This document shows, piece after piece, positions 23,629 through 26,995 of a stretch of 26,995 bases of DNA. The translations under genes and the position numbers were made by a program. The stretch's first letter is position 1. Each line of letters begins with the position of its first letter. The stretch is from Dinoroseobacter sp042096155 (GTDB lineage Bacteria > Pseudomonadota > Alphaproteobacteria > Rhodobacterales > Rhodobacteraceae). The stretch lies in assembly GCA_042096155.1 (NCBI GenBank), contig JBELMC010000034.1, positions 1 to 26,995 on the forward strand. The letters are read 5' to 3'. The notes beneath the pieces are model-generated. The model worked only from the letters and a program-made list of their open reading frames with translations, made no database searches and was not told where the DNA came from.

Positions 23629-25005
23629 ATGCCGGGGTCTGAAATAGGCGCATGGCAGGGCGCATTGATTGTGCTGGCTGCTGGCAAAGGGTCGAGAATG
23701 AACTCGAACCTGCCCAAAGTTCTGCACCCGCTTGCAGGTGCGCCGCTTCTGGCGCATGCGTTGCGTGTCGGTGCGACCTTGGCGCCGGCGCGGACCGTTG
23801 TGGTGACCGGACATGGGGCCGAGGCCGTCGAGGCAGCGCTGGCGAAACTTGATGGCCAGGCGGTCGTTGTCCAACAAACCGAACAGCTCGGCACAGCTCA
23901 CGCCGTTGCCCAAGCTCGCAAGGCGCTTGACGGTTTCGACGGCGACGGTGTGGTTCTGTATGGCGACACACCCTTTATCAGCCCCGAAACCCTTTTGGCG
24001 ATGCAGGATGCGCGTACCGCTGGTGCCGACATTGTGGTTTTGGGCTTTCACGCCGCAGATCCAGGCCGGTATGGACGTCTGGTTGCAACCAACGGTGATC
24101 TGGAAAAAATCGTTGAGGCAAAAGACGCTTCGCCTGAGGAGCTGGCGATAAGTCTGTGTAACTCCGGTGTCGTGATGGCCGATGCAGCAGCGTTGTTTGC
24201 GCTGATTGACGCTGTCGGCAATGACAATGCGTCGGGCGAGTATTATCTGACCGACATCGTCGAAATTGCGCGGGCCAAAGGTTTGGTCGCGCGCGTCGTC
24301 ACTTGTCCGGAGGCTGAAACCCTTGGCATCAACACCCGCGCCGAGCTCGCTGCGGCCGAAGCGGCCTTCCAAGCCCGCGCCCGAACCGAGGCTCTGAAGA
24401 ATGGTGTCACCTTGGCCGATCCCGGCACAACATTTTTTGCGCTCGATACCGTTCTGGGCCGAGACGCCGTGATCGGACCGCATGTGGTTTTTGGCCCCGG
24501 GGTGAGCGTGGAGTCCGGTGCACAGATCAAGGCCTTCAGCCATCTCGAAGACTGCCACGTGGCGCGCGGCGCGACCATCGGACCCTTTGCACGATTGCGC
24601 CCAGGCGCCGAGGTGCAAGAAAAGGCCCATGTGGGCAATTTCGTCGAGATCAAAAACTCCGTTCTGGAAGAAGGCGCAAAGGTCAACCATCTCAGCTATA
24701 TCGGCGACGCGCGGATCGGCGCCCGTGCCAATATCGGTGCGGGGACAATCACCTGCAATTATGATGGCGTTTTCAAACACCAAACGCATGTCGGAGCGGA
24801 CGCTTTTATCGGGTCCTCGACCATGTTGGTGGCCCCGGTGACAGTGGGGGCGCATGCGATGACCGGATCTGGCAGCGTCATCACGCGGGATGTCCCCGAC
24901 GAGGCGTTGGCCCTCGCACGCGCCCGCCAAGAGACCAAGCCGGGCTTTGCCAAGCGCTTGATGGAAAAACTGCGGGCCGCCAAAGCCCGCAAAACAAATA
25001 CATAA
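23629..25005 (+). CDS. glmU: Bifunctional N-acetylglucosamine-1-phosphate uridyltransferase / glucosamine-1-phosphate acetyltransferase
   Basis: GlmU makes UDP-GlcNAc for peptidoglycan and lipopolysaccharide by acetylating GlcN-1-P and adding UMP. The 458-residue protein has the nucleotidyltransferase N-terminus with LIVLAAGKGSRMNSNLPKVL, QQTEQLGTAHAVAQA and LYGDTPFIS, then SGEYYLTDI, and from about residue 250 a left-handed beta-helix of hexapeptide repeats with AHVGNFVEIKNSVLEEGAKV and then NHLSYIGDARIG, containing the catalytic His, and IGAGTITCNYDG. The final NT tail is normal. ATG 23629 is preceded by AGAAGGACAA. The glmS start follows 15 bases after its stop, so the two form a single pathway operon. 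Confidence 0.97.
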   Translation: MPGSEIGAWQGALIVLAAGKGSRMNSNLPKVLHPLAGAPLLAHALRVGATLAPARTVVVTGHGAEAVEAALAKLDGQAVVVQQTEQLGTAHAVAQARKALDGFDGDGVVLYGDTPFISPETLLAMQDARTAGADIVVLGFHAADPGRYGRLVATNGDLEKIVEAKDASPEELAISLCNSGVVMADAAALFALIDAVGNDNASGEYYLTDIVEIARAKGLVARVVTCPEAETLGINTRAELAAAEAAFQARARTEALKNGVTLADPGTTFFALDTVLGRDAVIGPHVVFGPGVSVESGAQIKAFSHLEDCHVARGATIGPFARLRPGAEVQEKAHVGNFVEIKNSVLEEGAKVNHLSYIGDARIGARANIGAGTITCNYDGVFKHQTHVGADAFIGSSTMLVAPVTVGAHAMTGSGSVITRDVPDEALALARARQETKPGFAKRLMEKLRAAKARKTNT

Positions 25006-25020
25006 AAAAGGGGCGATCAG

Positions 25021-26841
25021 ATGTGCGGGATTATTGGCGTTCTCAGCCAGCACCAAGCGGCACCGATTATGGTCGAAGCGTTGAAAAGACTGGAATATCG
25101 CGGCTATGATAGTGCCGGCATCGCAACCGTTCATGAAGGCGTTTTGGAACGCCGCCGCGCTGTTGGAAAACTGATGAACCTGTCTGATCTGCTGGTCAGC
25201 AAACCGCTGGCGGGCAAATCCGGTATCGGACACACGCGGTGGGCCACCCACGGCGCACCCACGGTCAACAATGCCCATCCGCATCAATCTGGCGCCGTTG
25301 CTGTCGTTCACAACGGCATTATCGAAAATTTCCGCGATCTGCGCGCTGAGCTGTCTGCTCAAGGCGTGAATTTCGAGTCGGACACAGACACCGAAACAGT
25401 TGCGCAATTGCTGGCGTCTTATCAGCGAGAAGGTCTGGGGCCGGTCGAGGCCGCACGCAAGACCATCACACGGTTGGACGGCGCGTTCGCTCTGGCGATT
25501 TTGTTCGAGGGTCATGAAGATCTGCTGATTGCGGCCCGACGTGGCTCGCCTCTGGCGATTGGCCATGGGGATGGCGAAATGTTTGTCGGGTCTGATGCCA
25601 TTGCACTGGCGCCCCTCACCCATCGCATCACATATCTGGAGGAAGGCGACTTGGCGGTCCTTACCCGCACGGGAGCCGAGGTTTTCGACGCGGAAAACCA
25701 GCCTGTGCGCCGCGCTGAAAAACAGATCAAACAAGACAGCGCCCGGATGGAGAAAGCCGGATACCGACATTTCATGGCCAAAGAAATTGCGGAACAGCCG
25801 TCGGTTTTGGGCGATGCCCTGGCTCATTACCTGACCGCTGATGGCGGCATTGACCTACCAGTCGGTCTGCCTGATTTCGCTCAGGTCGATCGGCTGATTT
25901 TGGTCGCCTGTGGAACCGCCTTCTATGCCTGTCAGACGGCAAAATATTGGATCGAGCAACTTGCCGGGATTCCGGTCGAAATCGATGTTGCGTCGGAATT
26001 CCGCTATCGCGAACCGCCCATTGGTCCGCGCACCGTCGCACTTTTTGTCAGCCAGTCTGGAGAAACGGCAGATACACTGGCAGCGCTGCGATATTGTTCG
26101 GGTAAGGCCCGCCATATTCTTGCGGTGGTCAATGTCTCTGAAAGTTCGATTGCACGTGAAAGTGACGTGGCTTTGCCGATCCTGGCTGGCGTCGAGATTG
26201 GGGTCGCGTCCACCAAAGCCTTCACCTGTCAGCTGATCGTCTTGGCCCTGCTGGCGTTGCACGCCGCGCATCAACGTGGGCGACTTGACGCGGCGGGGAT
26301 GCGGGCCAAGCTGGCTGAATTGCAAGCAGTGCCGAGCCTGATCAACCAGGCCTTGAGCGCAGAGGGCGAGATCGAACGCATGGCCACCAAACTTGCCGAG
26401 GCCCGAGATATCCTTTTTTTGGGGCGCGGGGCGATGTATCCACTTGCTCTTGAGGGCGCATTGAAACTAAAGGAAATCAGCTATATACACGCTGAGGGCT
26501 ATGCATCTGGAGAGCTGAAACATGGCCCCATCGCATTGGTCGACAAATCCGTACCAGTGATTGTCTTCACGCCAACCGATCCCCTATTCGACAAGACAGT
26601 CAGCAATATGCAAGAGGTTATGGCCCGTGCGGGTCAGGTCCTACTGGTCACCGACAAAGCTGGTGCCGCCCGCGCGTCGGAAGACACATGGGAAACTCTG
26701 ATCATGCCCACATGCGATCCCCTCTTTGCACCCATTGTATACGCGGTACCGGCACAATTGATCGCCTATCACACAGCACTCGCCAAAGGCACAGATGTGG
26801 ACCAGCCCAGAAACTTGGCTAAATCAGTAACGGTGGAGTAG
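25021..26841 (+). CDS. glmS: Glutamine-fructose-6-phosphate aminotransferase (isomerising)
   Basis: GlmS makes glucosamine-6-phosphate from fructose-6-phosphate and glutamine, the first step of amino-sugar synthesis; GlmM (not in this window) would link it to GlmU. The 606-residue protein begins MCGIIGVLSQ, with Cys2 as the N-terminal nucleophile of the glutaminase domain, followed by RLEYRGYDSAGIATV, TRWATHGAPT and HNGIIENF. Two SIS sugar-isomerase domains follow, with VACGTAFYACQTAKYWIEQL, SQSGETADTLAAL, STKAFTCQL and LGRGAMYPLALEGALKLKEI. The end DQPRNLAKSVTVE is the family C-terminus, complete. AAAAAAGGGG lies in the gap before the ATG. No riboswitch of the glmS type is present, as expected for a proteobacterium. 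Confidence 0.98.
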   Translation: MCGIIGVLSQHQAAPIMVEALKRLEYRGYDSAGIATVHEGVLERRRAVGKLMNLSDLLVSKPLAGKSGIGHTRWATHGAPTVNNAHPHQSGAVAVVHNGIIENFRDLRAELSAQGVNFESDTDTETVAQLLASYQREGLGPVEAARKTITRLDGAFALAILFEGHEDLLIAARRGSPLAIGHGDGEMFVGSDAIALAPLTHRITYLEEGDLAVLTRTGAEVFDAENQPVRRAEKQIKQDSARMEKAGYRHFMAKEIAEQPSVLGDALAHYLTADGGIDLPVGLPDFAQVDRLILVACGTAFYACQTAKYWIEQLAGIPVEIDVASEFRYREPPIGPRTVALFVSQSGETADTLAALRYCSGKARHILAVVNVSESSIARESDVALPILAGVEIGVASTKAFTCQLIVLALLALHAAHQRGRLDAAGMRAKLAELQAVPSLINQALSAEGEIERMATKLAEARDILFLGRGAMYPLALEGALKLKEISYIHAEGYASGELKHGPIALVDKSVPVIVFTPTDPLFDKTVSNMQEVMARAGQVLLVTDKAGAARASEDTWETLIMPTCDPLFAPIVYAVPAQLIAYHTALAKGTDVDQPRNLAKSVTVE

Positions 26842-26995
26842 TTCCCAACGGACGCACTTTGTTGAAGGTTATTTGTGTTGCACAGTCACTTTCAGAGCAT
26901 CTCACCTTTGGTATTCACACTATTCTGATTACCAAGTGTCACTGCACCATCTAATCAAGACAATGCATGATTCAGGCATAGGTTATCGAAGGATT
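26842..26995. other. End of window downstream of glmS
   Basis: This last stretch is visibly A+T-richer than glmS and holds no coding frame. I see no clear terminator hairpin within it. Confidence 0.4.

Noticed and set aside
22796..23971. 391-residue version of the phosphatase starting at 23971
   Set aside because: The added N-terminus lies opposite glmU and is Arg/His/Pro-rich shadow sequence; the HAD motif I starts right after 23470.
23491..25827. A 778-codon open frame on the minus strand across glmU and part of glmS
   Set aside because: It is antisense to two certain genes in a GC-rich codon pattern that removes stops from the opposite strand. The translation shows no family resemblance and it also crosses the glmU-glmS junction.

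Overview
The window reads as a chromosomal segment of an alphaproteobacterium, most likely a marine member of the Rhodobacteraceae (Roseobacter group). Signs for this are the pcm / TolC / PopZ-like (DUF2497) block, a short acidic FYDLN-type (TIGR02300) protein, a DUF6280-like small protein, a C-terminal-divergent DjlA-like chaperone and ParE, GlmU and GlmS sequences of alphaproteobacterial type. The genus cannot be fixed from the sequence alone.

Layout. 1-3900: a decayed metabolic region: a HisC-like aminotransferase cut by an in-frame stop, a relic of a TRAP transporter large permease, a frameshifted isopropylmalate/tartrate-dehydrogenase-type gene, and an intact COG3618 amidohydrolase. 4141-4637: tRNA-Ala(GGC) and the FYDLN protein. 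4770-6178: a YgjP-like metallopeptidase followed by a GntR/FCD regulator with a striking palindrome over its start. 6179-6959: an IS5-type insertion sequence remnant joined to an unrecognised reading frame. 7036-9143: a serine/alanine-glyoxylate-type aminotransferase and a ygfZ gene with a premature TAG. 9212-10356: elongation factor P, a DUF6280-like gene and its terminator. 10640-13848: pcm, tolC and a PopZ-like gene in one minus-strand run. 14265-14490: an IS3-type transposase relic. 14566-16362: VOC protein, GNAT acetyltransferase and DjlA-like gene in one minus-strand run. 16615-18573: parE. 18991-21347: a DUF1007 periplasmic protein and a MATE efflux pump. 21482-22720: a secreted protein with three PPC-like repeats. 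22796-26841: gph, divergent from the glmU-glmS pair, which makes UDP-GlcNAc precursors.

Most intact genes are ordinary housekeeping genes. I did not find a convincing new multi-gene system. The main unusual theme is gene decay: at least four metabolic genes are broken (two by a single in-frame stop codon, two by frameshift and truncation) and two insertion-sequence relics of different families are present, all within 15 kb. This looks like a genome undergoing streamlining after insertion-sequence activity, although single-base stops could also be sequencing errors. The best regulatory signal is the 18-bp perfect palindrome, with an adjoining half repeat, over the start of the GntR gene.
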